From Bacteroidota bacterium (GTDB lineage Bacteria > Bacteroidota > Ignavibacteria > Kryptoniales > JAKASW01): 64,000 nucleotides of DNA. Every line of letters starts with the position of its first letter. Position 1 is the stretch's first letter. The position numbers and the translations under genes were made by a program. The notes below the pieces were generated by a model. The model was not told the DNA's origin. It searched no databases and saw nothing but the letters and a program-made list of their open reading frames with translations. The stretch is from positions 1 to 64,000 of the forward strand of contig JAJYIT010000007.1 of assembly GCA_021789975.1 (NCBI GenBank), in the 5' to 3' direction. Positions 7,866-17,341 of the stretch are shown piece after piece.

Positions 7866-10544
7866 TCACGTTTTTATCTTCAGTGTAACGATTGAATGTG
7901 GGGTCGCCGTGAAGCTCACCGTGCTTCCGTTTAACTCCAGTTCCGATCGCTCCCTTTCGTCCAGATCGGTTATGTAAGCGCTCTTGACCGGAAAATCTAA
8001 AAACACCTTTCCGGTGGAACTTTTTCCTCCAATATTATAACAGCGCAGGATTATTCCTGTTCCATCTTCGGATTCCTTGAATGCGCTGAAGGCGATGGAA
8101 TCGCCCTCGATTCTGACGAATGAAATCTCGTCATGACCATTAAGGGCATGCTTCCTCGCAAGAGGGATTACCGGGCTGTTATATTCCTCTGCAAGTCTAT
8201 TGATTTCGGTGAAGTCATCTACCGGGCCATGAACCAGAATGCTATATTCGAAAACTGCCGGGCCGGGACACTGCGCACCCGGTGCCGCATTTTTCCAACC
8301 AGCATCTCCGCCCGGCCTGGTCTTCAGACCGGAGTTGGACAGATTGCCCACGCACCTCAATAGAGTCAGCGCCAACGTACCTGGCTTATCCGTCTCAAGT
8401 TCGTATTCGGGAAGGCCCTTCGCGAATAGAGTCACTGCGTGCTTTTCACCCTGCACAGTCACAAACCTCTGAAAGATTTCGAGGTTCTGCGGAAGTTCAT
8501 AAGGAAAGTCTTCTGTCCCATATTTCTTATGTTCCCTGCGAACGATGCAGAACTGCGCATCCGCGTACGAGACTTCGCTTCCTGTCCCGGTTTCAAAGAT
8601 CGCTCTTAACCGATGGTCCCTGGCGTTGTTCACAAGATCGGTTCTCAAATCAACTCTCTTCGAATTGCAGGCAAGACGAACCATCGTAGTCACAGCTAAC
8701 TCAACCAGTTCGCTCCTTCTTTCCCTGGTTTTCCAGTTCACTTCGATTGGAATTTTCATGCGGACCGTCACCGCCAAAGCTGCTCTGACCGGACCTTTCT
8801 CAACGACACGGACCTCGGCTTCGGACCCGGCAGATGAAATGACTTGACCGTTATCGGGAGGGCAGTAAGTATACTCATCGCCAATATCTCCCGCGTCCTC
8901 AAAAGTGTTTAAACCCTTGAGCACATTCCCGCTTGACTTGTCGGTAACTGTCAAACTGCCGTTCACTTCGATCTGAACTTTCACAAAATCATTCTCAATG
9001 AAATTGTCTCCTGCTCGAAGAGTCGAAGAAGCAGGAGAAAGCGAATCCGAGTTTTCAATTGCAAATCGCTTGTAGCCCGTCGACGGCAGGTTCTCGGCAA
9101 GCACAAGAACCTTCCACTTATCTACTTTTGTCTGATGAGGATAAGAGTACTTCTCATAAGTAATTCCGAAATCATCACCGCGGGCAATTAGCTGTGCAGG
9201 TGCCTCATGTCCTTCCGGATCCAGAAGTTTGAAGCCTCCACGTCGTGGCGCATCCGGCGCCGTTTTGACATCCGGATTTATTCCTATTACCACATCCTTC
9301 AGAAAGAACTCGATGTCACACTCAACTACTTCACTCCTAGGTCTAGGAAGAGGGTTAAACAGAAACAGGAATTTATCGTCCCGGTGTTGTGAAGCATCGA
9401 GCGGGATCAGGTCATTTGTTATCTGAGTCGAGGTCCTTCTTACAATCTCGTGTACTTTCGCATATCTTGTCATAGTCTCTTCATAAACGCCATCCACGCT
9501 GGATCCGCAAATTACGTCGTGATCCTGAGACTGCAGAACGTGCTTCCATGCATGTTTGATAAGACCGCTCCTGCTCTTCCTACCGACGGCTACGGACAGC
9601 GCGTTGAGCGGCTCGAGGAAATGCTCGAGCAGGTTCTCACATTCATAGTTTGCCTGCTTGACATACATGCGGCTCGACGCTGTTCCGCTGATAACCGCAA
9701 ATGCATGCCGGAGTCCAAACCTCATTTCGCCAACTACCTTCGACAGCGAATCCAGATTCAATTCATTCTTTAATCGCGAGATATAGTCACCGAGGTTTGT
9801 AAGCCGCACCTTCGCACCGAGCTTTTCCGAAATTGCTTTCGCAGCATCCGTCACATTCGGGTCCACCCAATGGTGATCTCCGCCGTTCAACACAAGCCTC
9901 TCCATAGCCTGCGCACGCGGATCAATTTCTTCTCTCAGACGCTGGAACCTTCGCGGGAATTCATCCGGCGGGTCCGCACCGAAGTAGCCGAAACTATATC
10001 CGTCTTTCGGAAGATGCACCATCAAGACACTCGTGCCGTCCGGAGCACACCAACGGTATTCGGAAGGTTCCTGTCCCGGTTCGCCGCCGAACCCTCTATA
10101 TATGACGGCTGAATCTATGCCGAAACCTCTCAGTATTTGCGGCATTTGAGCGATGTGTCCGAACTGATCAGGTACGTACCCAACCATCATCGGTTCTCCA
10201 AGCTGTCGCGCAAACTGAAGTCCATACATTAGATTTCGGATGTGAGACTCGCCGCTTGGAAGGAACTGGTCCGTAAGAACGTACCACGGTCCAATTATAA
10301 ACTTCTTTTTCCCGACATTGTCGATGAACCGGCTTGTCATCTCAGGTCTTACTTCCAGGTAATCGAGCACCATTGCCATCTGGCCATCAAATAGGAATGA
10401 GTCGAAATCGGGATTTTTCTCGACGAGATCAAACAAATCATCAATCATATCGACTAACCACACTCTGTACTCTTCGAAAGGGAGGTACCACTCTCTGTCC
10501 CAATGGGCGTGCGAAACTATGTTGTATATCGGCTCTTTTTTCAT
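7866..10544 (-). CDS. Glycoside hydrolase family 38 alpha-mannosidase
   Basis: 892 residues, the normal size for bacterial GH38. The N-terminal catalytic domain begins with SHAHWDREWYLPFEEYR, giving the zinc ligands His12/His14 and Asp16 in the typical HxHxDxxW block. The nucleophile region is VGYVPDQFGHIAQMPQ with Asp126. The middle three-helix region contains SQDHDVICGSSVDGVYEE, the second conserved zinc-His segment, followed by beta-sandwich domains. The HAHWDREWYLPFE opening is characteristic of the mannosylglycerate-hydrolase-like (MngB) subgroup, but substrate cannot be fixed. There is no signal peptide, so it probably acts in the cytoplasm on imported oligosaccharides or conjugates. 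No clear Shine-Dalgarno precedes ATG 10544. It is followed ten bases later by the DUF455 gene. Confidence 0.92.
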   Translation of the reverse strand: MKKEPIYNIVSHAHWDREWYLPFEEYRVWLVDMIDDLFDLVEKNPDFDSFLFDGQMAMVLDYLEVRPEMTSRFIDNVGKKKFIIGPWYVLTDQFLPSGESHIRNLMYGLQFARQLGEPMMVGYVPDQFGHIAQMPQILRGFGIDSAVIYRGFGGEPGQEPSEYRWCAPDGTSVLMVHLPKDGYSFGYFGADPPDEFPRRFQRLREEIDPRAQAMERLVLNGGDHHWVDPNVTDAAKAISEKLGAKVRLTNLGDYISRLKNELNLDSLSKVVGEMRFGLRHAFAVISGTASSRMYVKQANYECENLLEHFLEPLNALSVAVGRKSRSGLIKHAWKHVLQSQDHDVICGSSVDGVYEETMTRYAKVHEIVRRTSTQITNDLIPLDASQHRDDKFLFLFNPLPRPRSEVVECDIEFFLKDVVIGINPDVKTAPDAPRRGGFKLLDPEGHEAPAQLIARGDDFGITYEKYSYPHQTKVDKWKVLVLAENLPSTGYKRFAIENSDSLSPASSTLRAGDNFIENDFVKVQIEVNGSLTVTDKSSGNVLKGLNTFEDAGDIGDEYTYCPPDNGQVISSAGSEAEVRVVEKGPVRAALAVTVRMKIPIEVNWKTRERRSELVELAVTTMVRLACNSKRVDLRTDLVNNARDHRLRAIFETGTGSEVSYADAQFCIVRREHKKYGTEDFPYELPQNLEIFQRFVTVQGEKHAVTLFAKGLPEYELETDKPGTLALTLLRCVGNLSNSGLKTRPGGDAGWKNAAPGAQCPGPAVFEYSILVHGPVDDFTEINRLAEEYNSPVIPLARKHALNGHDEISFVRIEGDSIAFSAFKESEDGTGIILRCYNIGGKSSTGKVFLDFPVKSAYITDLDERERSELELNGSTVSFTATPHSIVTLKIKT

Positions 10545-10605
10545 TGTTAATTACATGTCAGTGTATTTGTGTCTTCATAAATATCCCCAGTATTGGAAAT
10601 TAAAT

Positions 10606-12207
10606 TCAGGACGGTAGATGTGTGCCGTCCAGTATGTTTTGCATGTTCGTTCCCAATATCTGAACTTTTTCATCCTCGGAAAGTCTTGAGTATGCAACCC
10701 ATCCAAGCTGGGGAGATGAGTCCCGCATAGGCTGGTCAGTGCCGAAAAGGATTTTTCGCGCGCCTGCTTTCCCAACCATAAACTCTATGACACCATCGAG
10801 TACATCGGTAAAAGTCAACTCTAGATAAACGTTGTTATGCTTTCTTGCCACATCACAGACGTCCGAAGCATGTTTGAAGTTCAAACCGGAATGGGCCAGG
10901 AGCAGCTTCAGGTCGGGATACCTAACCGCTATTTCGTCGACTTCGGAAACAAAATTGTCCGAAGGGTGAAGGAGAGCAAACAGACTGTGCTTGTCACCGA
11001 ACGCGAAGATAGGATGCCACTTTTCACTATTATACGGAATTTCATTCCGCGGGTAATATGGCTTGATGCCGAGGAACCGTCGCTTCAAATACCAATGATC
11101 TAGCAATGACTCCCAGTCCCTGACAAATGTCGGATCGAATGCACCGTAACCGACGAAATGGTCAGGATATTTTGACATGGCACTGAAAGTTGCCTCGTTT
11201 CCCTTCTCGTGATCGAGCCACAACCCGAGCCATTCGCTGACACAAGTTTTTCTTATCCCCAACCTGCAGTCGCTTTTCAGTATGTCGTCGGCGCCGGAAA
11301 ACAGCCATGGAGAATATGCGACGTGAGCTTCATCAACAACGATGTGAGCATGAGCATCGATTACATTGAATTGAGTGAGCGGCTTGGCCAACTTCACTGC
11401 CACAAGTATCCTGTCGTCGTCCTCTGAAAATAACGTTTCCCCGGGCAGCGACACGCGCAGGAGTTCAGCCAGGTTCACTCCCGCTATCAGACGCCTCTCC
11501 TCTTCTTTGATATCGGCATAATCGAGGAACATTCTTGCTGCACCGATACTCATGACAGGAAACTGTGTCCCGAACAGCAGGCGTTTCGCTCCGAATTGAT
11601 GGGCGAAGAACTCAATACCATGATTAACCTGTTGCGAAGAGAATTCCAGCATGACGTTCTCGTGCTTCTTCATCAGGTAGAAGACATCCCGCATTCCGTC
11701 CCAACGCGAGCCTTGCAGAACCACTTTAAGTTTCGGATGCGCGGAACAGACCTTGTCGAGTTCCTGAATCGAAGCCTGATTGAAACCCGGGACGAACCTT
11801 CTTCCTCCTTCTATGAAGAGCGGGATTTCCCTGCGTTCGATGCTGTCTAGAATATTTCCGCAGGTGAATTCATCAAAAGTGTACAGGTGAGTCCTGGGGT
11901 ATAATTTTACCGCCCTCACTTCATATTCGTCGAGGTACTTCTCAATTGGCGGGAATTCACCGAGGTCATCAGGCCTAAGGACGAAACAAGGGACGAAGTT
12001 CTTCCTCCCGCCGAACTCTTCAACGAGAGTTTTGTTTCCCACGACCGGGTCGTAATCGCGTGCCAGAGTATGTGTCAGGAGGGCAGCGGCAATCCCGCAT
12101 CGGCGCAATTCCGAGGAGACATCTTCGAAATTGTAGATTAAGTTCTGAAGACTTCCCATTCTTTTGCCTACCGACGCAAAGCTATCGAAGTAAACAATCC
12201 CGCTCAT
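10606..12207 (-). CDS. Tandem amidohydrolase-2 protein with degenerate first half
   Basis: 533 residues made of two similar amidohydrolase-2 (TIM-barrel) halves, about 1-265 and 278-533. The second half has the intact metal motif VIDAHAHI (Asp284, His286, His288), a conserved LLLAHSGLN strand and FGTDQPM carrying the catalytic Asp. The first half aligns over the barrel but has VYFDSFASVG in place of the His-x-His strand and LLFGTQFPVM in place of the FGTD segment, so its metal site is lost. Both halves end with a matching IAGVN/ILGTN-type helix. Family members hydrolyse or decarboxylate cyclic amides, esters and aromatic or sugar acids. The pseudo-half might form an internal dimer with the active half. 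It starts at ATG 12207, right after the aminotransferase. Confidence 0.85.
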   Translation of the reverse strand: MSGIVYFDSFASVGKRMGSLQNLIYNFEDVSSELRRCGIAAALLTHTLARDYDPVVGNKTLVEEFGGRKNFVPCFVLRPDDLGEFPPIEKYLDEYEVRAVKLYPRTHLYTFDEFTCGNILDSIERREIPLFIEGGRRFVPGFNQASIQELDKVCSAHPKLKVVLQGSRWDGMRDVFYLMKKHENVMLEFSSQQVNHGIEFFAHQFGAKRLLFGTQFPVMSIGAARMFLDYADIKEEERRLIAGVNLAELLRVSLPGETLFSEDDDRILVAVKLAKPLTQFNVIDAHAHIVVDEAHVAYSPWLFSGADDILKSDCRLGIRKTCVSEWLGLWLDHEKGNEATFSAMSKYPDHFVGYGAFDPTFVRDWESLLDHWYLKRRFLGIKPYYPRNEIPYNSEKWHPIFAFGDKHSLFALLHPSDNFVSEVDEIAVRYPDLKLLLAHSGLNFKHASDVCDVARKHNNVYLELTFTDVLDGVIEFMVGKAGARKILFGTDQPMRDSSPQLGWVAYSRLSEDEKVQILGTNMQNILDGTHLPS

Positions 12208-12215
12208 GGGCGTGG

Positions 12216-13421
12216 TCAGTCCCCCAGACTTCTTTTCAATGCCCGCTCGAATTTTTCAAGTGTTTCATCAATGTCGCTCTCTTTATGCGAATACGAAATG
12301 AACCATCTGTCATAAACAAAGATGTGTTCTTTATAGAGTTCCCTGTTGAGTTCGACCTGTACCTTCTTGTTCCTGGCATCCGATGCAAAATTGAAAAGGA
12401 AATACGATGCGACTGGAAACCCGCCGATCTTGACATCGACTCCGATGCGTCCGGCGATCTCGCGAAAACCGGCCATTAGGCGCCGCCCCATCCTGAAGAT
12501 ATGTTCGTGTACTTCCTTTTCCTGCATGACTTTCAGCGTGGCAAGTGCCGCCGCGATCGAGAGAGCTTCCCCGGCATAAGTGGCAGTTAACACGAAGTCA
12601 TTTAGTTTATCCATCAATTTCTTTTTACCGCCGTACACGGAGAGCGGGAAACCGTTGGCAACTGCTTTCGCGAACGACGTCAGGTCCGGCCGCACTCCAA
12701 AGTATTCCTGGGCGCCGCCAATCGAGAGTCTGAAGCCGGTCAAGACTTCGTCGAAAATGAGTATCACTCCGTACTCGTCGGCGAGCTTACGCAGCGCCCT
12801 GGGATACTCACCCGAAATATCCTCGTTGAAGTCGTACGGCACAGCCAGAACGCAGCTGATATTCACAGCATCTTTCTTAAGTATTTTCTCGATGCCGTCG
12901 ATGTCACCGTATCTTACTTCGTATACGTAGTCGTCAAGGACCTTCGGGACTCCATTTCCTTCGACTCCGGTAGAAAACCAATCATGATAACCATTGTACC
13001 CGCACCTGATTATTTTATCCTTGCGGGAGTAAGCCCTTGCGATACGGATGTTGCTAGCGTTTGCGTCCACGCCGTTTTTTCCGAACCGTACCATCTCCAT
13101 CGATGGAACTACCTTACAAATCTTTTCTGCCAGCTCCATCTCGACAGGGCTCGCCATGCTGAACAAGACACCTTTATCGAGTTGCGCCCGAACAGCTTGA
13201 TCCACTTCAGGATAACGATAGCCGAGGATCACAGGTCCGAGCGCAAGCCGGTAATCTATATATTCGTCACCATCGACGTCGATAAACCGACAGCCGTTAG
13301 CGCTTTCAACGAAGAACGGCATCACCCCGGCATAGTCTTCAATAGGCCGTTTCGCATTTGTTTGCGTCCCCCACGGGATGTGCTCCAGTGCCCGCTTGTA
13401 CAACTTCTCAGACTCTGTCAT
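12216..13421 (-). CDS. Class III PLP-dependent aminotransferase (glutamate-1-semialdehyde aminomutase-like)
   Basis: 401 residues from ATG 13421. An in-frame TTG at 13433 directly abuts the AAGGAGG Shine-Dalgarno and is too close to be the start. Class III features are ILIFDEVLTGFR (PLP-ring Asp) and SFAKAVANGFPLS with the Schiff-base Lys (about 252 in this numbering). The N-terminal glycine-rich section and the RALEHIPWGTQT opening resemble the HemL-like branch. The usual NSGTEA cofactor-loop motif reads KNGVDANASN, a divergent version seen in HemL-like paralogues acting on amino sugars or other substrates. True tetrapyrrole synthesis is unlikely from context. It sits directly upstream of the tandem amidohydrolase and GH38 mannosidase, so a role in amino-sugar or nucleotide-sugar metabolism is plausible. 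Confidence 0.85.
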   Translation of the reverse strand: MTESEKLYKRALEHIPWGTQTNAKRPIEDYAGVMPFFVESANGCRFIDVDGDEYIDYRLALGPVILGYRYPEVDQAVRAQLDKGVLFSMASPVEMELAEKICKVVPSMEMVRFGKNGVDANASNIRIARAYSRKDKIIRCGYNGYHDWFSTGVEGNGVPKVLDDYVYEVRYGDIDGIEKILKKDAVNISCVLAVPYDFNEDISGEYPRALRKLADEYGVILIFDEVLTGFRLSIGGAQEYFGVRPDLTSFAKAVANGFPLSVYGGKKKLMDKLNDFVLTATYAGEALSIAAALATLKVMQEKEVHEHIFRMGRRLMAGFREIAGRIGVDVKIGGFPVASYFLFNFASDARNKKVQVELNRELYKEHIFVYDRWFISYSHKESDIDETLEKFERALKRSLGD

Positions 13422-13455
13422 TAACGTAGCCAACCTCCTTTGTCAGCCTGCCCCA

Positions 13456-14463
13456 TCAATGAAACATCACGGACCACACCTGGGCTCCGTTCAGGAAGAG
13501 ATACTTCCAAGTTTTTCCACCGTCGGTACTCTTGAAAACTCCGCCCGGAATTGTCGCAATATAAATGTCGGCCGGATGTCCAGGGTCGACTGCTATACCG
13601 TGAAGAGACAGGTCTGAAATGCCGCTGGAGAAAGTCTTCCAGGTCTTCCCGCCATCATCGGACTTCATAAATCCGGTGTTGTATCCGCCTGCATAAATCA
13701 CCTTGCTATCATTTGGATCAAATGCCACAGTATAGACTGCTAGAGTATCCACACCGTTCCCGACCTGCTTCCACTTTTTTCCGCCATCCTGTGATGTGAA
13801 GATACCTGCGTTTTCTGTGCCTGCGACCATCAAATCCGGATTTGATTCACATCTGGCAATGTCGCGTACTCCCTTCCCCTCAAGCGCATAGAGTTTCCAT
13901 GATGCTGCCGCATCAGTACTAAGATATATTCCATTCTCTGTCCCAATCATGATCTTATCCGGGTGCGAAGGGTCGATGAGAATCGGGCCTACAAACGTAG
14001 ACGATGTTGTACCGGTTTGCTTCGGACTGATACCGTTGTTCTTCTTCTTCCAGGTCCACCCTGCGTCGGTGGATTTAAATACACCGTAAGGAGTTGCGAT
14101 GTAGAGGATGTCGTGGTTCTTCGGATCGATCACCACCTTGCTCACTTCTGTTTCATGCCAGTCGGTCATGATGCGCCAGCTTTCGCCCGCGTCGGTAGAT
14201 TTCAACACACCATTGCCGGCTGCCAGGTACATTATCTTTCCATACGACCCCGGGTCAATGGTGAGTGAATAGGCGATGATATTGGACCAGCCAAGATGGT
14301 CCCATTTTTCGCCGCCGTTCGTAGTATAGTAGATGCCGGCGGGCGGATTATGACCCCCGACAACCATCGTCTGGTACAGGTGTACCACTACGTAAAGTCT
14401 CCCTTGACCGGCATAAGCGACAGTGGAGACAAATAGAACAATCAAACCAAGTTTTCTGAGCAT
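13456..14463 (-). CDS. Secreted Asp-box (BNR) beta-propeller protein
   Basis: 335 residues with a signal peptide (MLRKLGLIVLFVSTVAYAG, cleavage likely after YAG) and GAGGTTGAA before ATG 14463. The mature part is built from about seven repeats of roughly 45 residues containing Asp-box motifs of the form S-T-D-G-G-x-x-W: TTNGGEKW, STDAGESW, STDAGWTW, STDAAASW, SQDGGKKW, SDDGGKTW and STDGGKTW. This predicts a seven-bladed propeller as in sortilin/YCF48-type or sialidase-like proteins. No sialidase catalytic residues (Arg triad, FRIP) are evident, so it is more likely a binding or assembly module in the periplasm or outside the cell. It follows a secreted ~620-residue protein. Confidence 0.85.
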   Translation of the reverse strand: MLRKLGLIVLFVSTVAYAGQGRLYVVVHLYQTMVVGGHNPPAGIYYTTNGGEKWDHLGWSNIIAYSLTIDPGSYGKIMYLAAGNGVLKSTDAGESWRIMTDWHETEVSKVVIDPKNHDILYIATPYGVFKSTDAGWTWKKKNNGISPKQTGTTSSTFVGPILIDPSHPDKIMIGTENGIYLSTDAAASWKLYALEGKGVRDIARCESNPDLMVAGTENAGIFTSQDGGKKWKQVGNGVDTLAVYTVAFDPNDSKVIYAGGYNTGFMKSDDGGKTWKTFSSGISDLSLHGIAVDPGHPADIYIATIPGGVFKSTDGGKTWKYLFLNGAQVWSVMFH

Positions 14464-14494
14464 TTCAACCTCTTTTGTATTTCGACAATTGATT

Positions 14495-16360
14495 CTACTT
14501 TATGGTATGTTGGGTGACCGTAAAATTGTTGAAGTCTAACGTTCTCACCGTATTCCCGTACGTGATCCGGAGGATCTTACTGTCAACGGCTGAATACAGG
14601 AACTTACTGTCAAACAACGGATAATTTAGAACGACGCCCTTTCCATCAACTCTTCTGATATCAGGATACTGAAAATACATGCGGTCGCCGTTAATAGTAT
14701 TGTAAGAAACACTGATCTTCATTCTATCGAATTTGATTTTCGTTTCTCTGACCTTAGCCATGAATTCGTCAAAGCTGCCATACTGTGCGGGCGACCCGGC
14801 CTGCAGCACGCAGCCGTTTGGAGACTTAAAGCTTCTCAATCTGACGTCGATGTTCTTCTCTTCCCATCCGGACCAGCCGCGGAGTGACGGTTCCCCTCCA
14901 AGGAGCTCGAGCGAGTCAGTATCCTTTTCGAGTAGATATTTTCTCAAAGGATAGTAGCCGAAGTAAGCGCGGTCCATCCTCCCGAAAATCCATCCGCTGG
15001 TGTCAACGACGAATTGATCGAGTGTAAGCGGAAAGAAGGCGTCGATCTGATGCCAGTCTTCAGTCGGATTTAGGTTCAGGTCATACAGGTCGATGATGGT
15101 GTTGAGATGCTGAAACGTTCTCTCGTGGGGTGAACTGCTTGACCACTTGTTGACGCTCCCGTAATACCCGTGTGAGTGGGCCACAAAGCCGTAGATTGGA
15201 AGTGGTTCTTCCGGAAAGAAAAGACCGAGTTCGAGCGGCGACCTGTACGGATTGAGGGCAAACACTGTGTTGTACGGCTTCTCAGAAGCAAAAGTGACGT
15301 CCCAGACATGTTCCTGTATCGGCTGCAATATGCCACCCTGAGAGCTGCCCAGACAATAGTCCTTCGTCATGTAAGTGTACTTGTAAACTGGCGACGTTCT
15401 CTGCCTACCGTATCTAATGATAAACCTAACCCGCTTCCTTTCCTTTTCAACGTACGGTTGAGAGCGGTCTGTCGCAATCTCATAAATGATATCAGGGACT
15501 CTGAAATTGCCGAGTGCAGGAAATATTACAGATATTGCCTCTCTCACCTTCGGTCTGAACTCCGTGTGACCGAAATACAGGTAACCGAATATTGCAGATT
15601 GCGCCTGATGAGGATTGACTGCAATGTAGGGATAGTCCCTGCTGTGAGCGCCGCAGTAATTCCCGTCGAGATAATCAATACCGAAGTCGGCAAGCATATA
15701 CTCGAGCATCATCTCGGCTTTCTTCTTCATCAAAGGATCTTTGGCAAACTGGTACAGCAACACGAGCGGATCCATATAAGTGATGAAGTAAGTCGGGGAA
15801 TTATATTCTCCCTGTCCGAGAGATGTCGTCAGGGAAATCCAGTGATCTATGTAGCTGCTCGCTTCCCTGAGATTCTCCTCTGAACTTTTGCCGTTAGACC
15901 ATCTTGGAACGTCCCATTCCTGCGAGGCGAGATACCAGCCGGTGTAATACTGGAGCCAGTGGTTCTCAGTGTCTCCGCGGTAAATTGTGGACTGTTCAAG
16001 GTTGTCACGAACTTTATCACCGAAATTTTTCGGGAGAGATTTCTTTCCGAACAGATATGTTCCCATCAGCTCATAAATATAGAACATGTTCCCAACCGGG
16101 TTTGCCATCATTGTGTCGAGCGCGGCGATGGTAGTCGGGACGTCCTTCCTGGCGGCAAGTTTTGCAACGATGATGTCGAAATTCGGACGGGAGTAGTCAG
16201 GTGCATCGGGATTGAACGAAATGTTGACGGAGTCCGCGTAGTAAGTGAGTATCTGTTGGCGTCTCGCACTAAACGAGGACTCATTGGAATCTTGAGCGCG
16301 GACATACGAAGATGAAATACAAACTATGATCAACTCAAACAGGATCAGACTTATTCTCAT
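14495..16360 (-). CDS. Secreted protein of unknown family (~620 aa), paralogue of 59193-61028
   Basis: About 621 residues from ATG 16360, which overlaps the ROK kinase stop as ATGA and puts the signal peptide (MRISLILFELIIVCISSSYVRA) at the very N-terminus; the longer frame to 16390 buries it. I do not recognise a named family. The region to about 300 is helix-rich and suggests an alpha/alpha toroid; the C-terminal part is beta-rich. Segments shared with the paralogue at 59193-61028 include IYRGDTENHWLQYYT, GGILQPIQEHVWD, SSSPHERTFQ and a late GWFGRMD-like block. A toroid followed by a beta-sandwich would suit a polysaccharide lyase or heparinase-like enzyme, but catalytic residues cannot be assigned. 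It is co-transcribed with the ROK kinase and the Asp-box protein. Confidence 0.75.
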   Translation of the reverse strand: MRISLILFELIIVCISSSYVRAQDSNESSFSARRQQILTYYADSVNISFNPDAPDYSRPNFDIIVAKLAARKDVPTTIAALDTMMANPVGNMFYIYELMGTYLFGKKSLPKNFGDKVRDNLEQSTIYRGDTENHWLQYYTGWYLASQEWDVPRWSNGKSSEENLREASSYIDHWISLTTSLGQGEYNSPTYFITYMDPLVLLYQFAKDPLMKKKAEMMLEYMLADFGIDYLDGNYCGAHSRDYPYIAVNPHQAQSAIFGYLYFGHTEFRPKVREAISVIFPALGNFRVPDIIYEIATDRSQPYVEKERKRVRFIIRYGRQRTSPVYKYTYMTKDYCLGSSQGGILQPIQEHVWDVTFASEKPYNTVFALNPYRSPLELGLFFPEEPLPIYGFVAHSHGYYGSVNKWSSSSPHERTFQHLNTIIDLYDLNLNPTEDWHQIDAFFPLTLDQFVVDTSGWIFGRMDRAYFGYYPLRKYLLEKDTDSLELLGGEPSLRGWSGWEEKNIDVRLRSFKSPNGCVLQAGSPAQYGSFDEFMAKVRETKIKFDRMKISVSYNTINGDRMYFQYPDIRRVDGKGVVLNYPLFDSKFLYSAVDSKILRITYGNTVRTLDFNNFTVTQHTIK

Positions 16361-17286
16361 CTCATTCCACCCTGGTCTATTGCTGCGCACAGTGAGGCAA
16401 TGTCTCCGATTTTCTCGCCGAGCTGCGCACGAACAATTTCACACACATCAACCGCTTCGCGAAGCGCCTCTTTCCGGAAGACTTCCATGGCCGGCTCCAG
16501 TATGAGAGGTCCCAGTCTGAATCCCAGGGCACCAAGCACTATCTTTTCCGGGTTGAGCATGTCGGCGAGCATTGCGAACGCCCTTCCGAGATACCGTCCG
16601 GAAGTCTCGAAGACTTTCATGGCCTGATCGTCTCCCGTCCGCGCAAGTTCCGCCAGTTCTCTCGTGGATAGAGGAGCGCTCCATCTTTCGGGAAACATAA
16701 GTGCAGCCAGCTTTGAAATTCCGTTTCCACTGCAATAGCCTTCCAATGAACCGCGCTTTCCGTAACAGTCCGGGCCGTCCTCCGCTATTCTGATGTGACC
16801 AATTTCTCCGGCGACAAAACTCCTGCCGCGATAGAGTCTTCCGTCGAGGATAATTCCCGCCCCGAAGCCTGTGCCCAATGTCAGAAAGACTATACTCTTC
16901 GACCCTCTCCCGGCACCGAAGAAATACTCCGCGAGAGCACCTGCATTGCCATCATGTTCCACGTACACAGGCAATTTAAACCTCTTGCTCAAAAGGCTCT
17001 TGAGCGGGATATTCACCCAGCCCGGAAGATTTGGCGGAGATTTGATTATACCTTCTAGCACATCCAACGGGCCGCCAATTGAAACGCTTATTGCCGCGGG
17101 TCTTAGATCCGTTTCGCCTAATGTCCTGGATATTGAGTCGCACAGGATTTCCAACTGCTTTTCAAACGGGAGATCCCCCCTGATTTGAAATTCAACTCGA
17201 GAAAGTACGTCTCCATGCGATGTTCCGACGACAACGGCAGTCTTGGTGCCGCCGATATCGAGGCCTAAAATCAGTTCATTTGCCAT
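16357..17286 (-). CDS. ROK-family sugar kinase
   Basis: 309 residues. The ATP-phosphate motif LGLDIGGTKTAVV is at the N-terminus, the sugar-binding and catalytic segment is VEHDGNAGALAEYFFG (catalytic Asp in EHDGN), and the second phosphate loop is FLTLGTGFGAGIILDG. The ROK signature continues with GEIGHIRI. The zinc-binding cysteine cluster that usually follows (C-x-C-G-x-x-G-C-x-E) is degenerate: DCYGKRGSLE retains the His of GH and one misplaced Cys, so zinc binding is doubtful. Proteins of this kind phosphorylate glucose, fructose, mannose, N-acetylated sugars or related hexoses. It has no helix-turn-helix, so it is a kinase rather than a ROK repressor. Its stop overlaps the start of the secreted protein gene downstream. 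Confidence 0.9.
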   Translation of the reverse strand: MANELILGLDIGGTKTAVVVGTSHGDVLSRVEFQIRGDLPFEKQLEILCDSISRTLGETDLRPAAISVSIGGPLDVLEGIIKSPPNLPGWVNIPLKSLLSKRFKLPVYVEHDGNAGALAEYFFGAGRGSKSIVFLTLGTGFGAGIILDGRLYRGRSFVAGEIGHIRIAEDGPDCYGKRGSLEGYCSGNGISKLAALMFPERWSAPLSTRELAELARTGDDQAMKVFETSGRYLGRAFAMLADMLNPEKIVLGALGFRLGPLILEPAMEVFRKEALREAVDVCEIVRAQLGEKIGDIASLCAAIDQGGMR

Positions 17287-17341
17287 TTATCTCATACCCG
17301 TGTTCGATCGAAAGCGCAACCAAAACTCTCGTGAGAATAAT

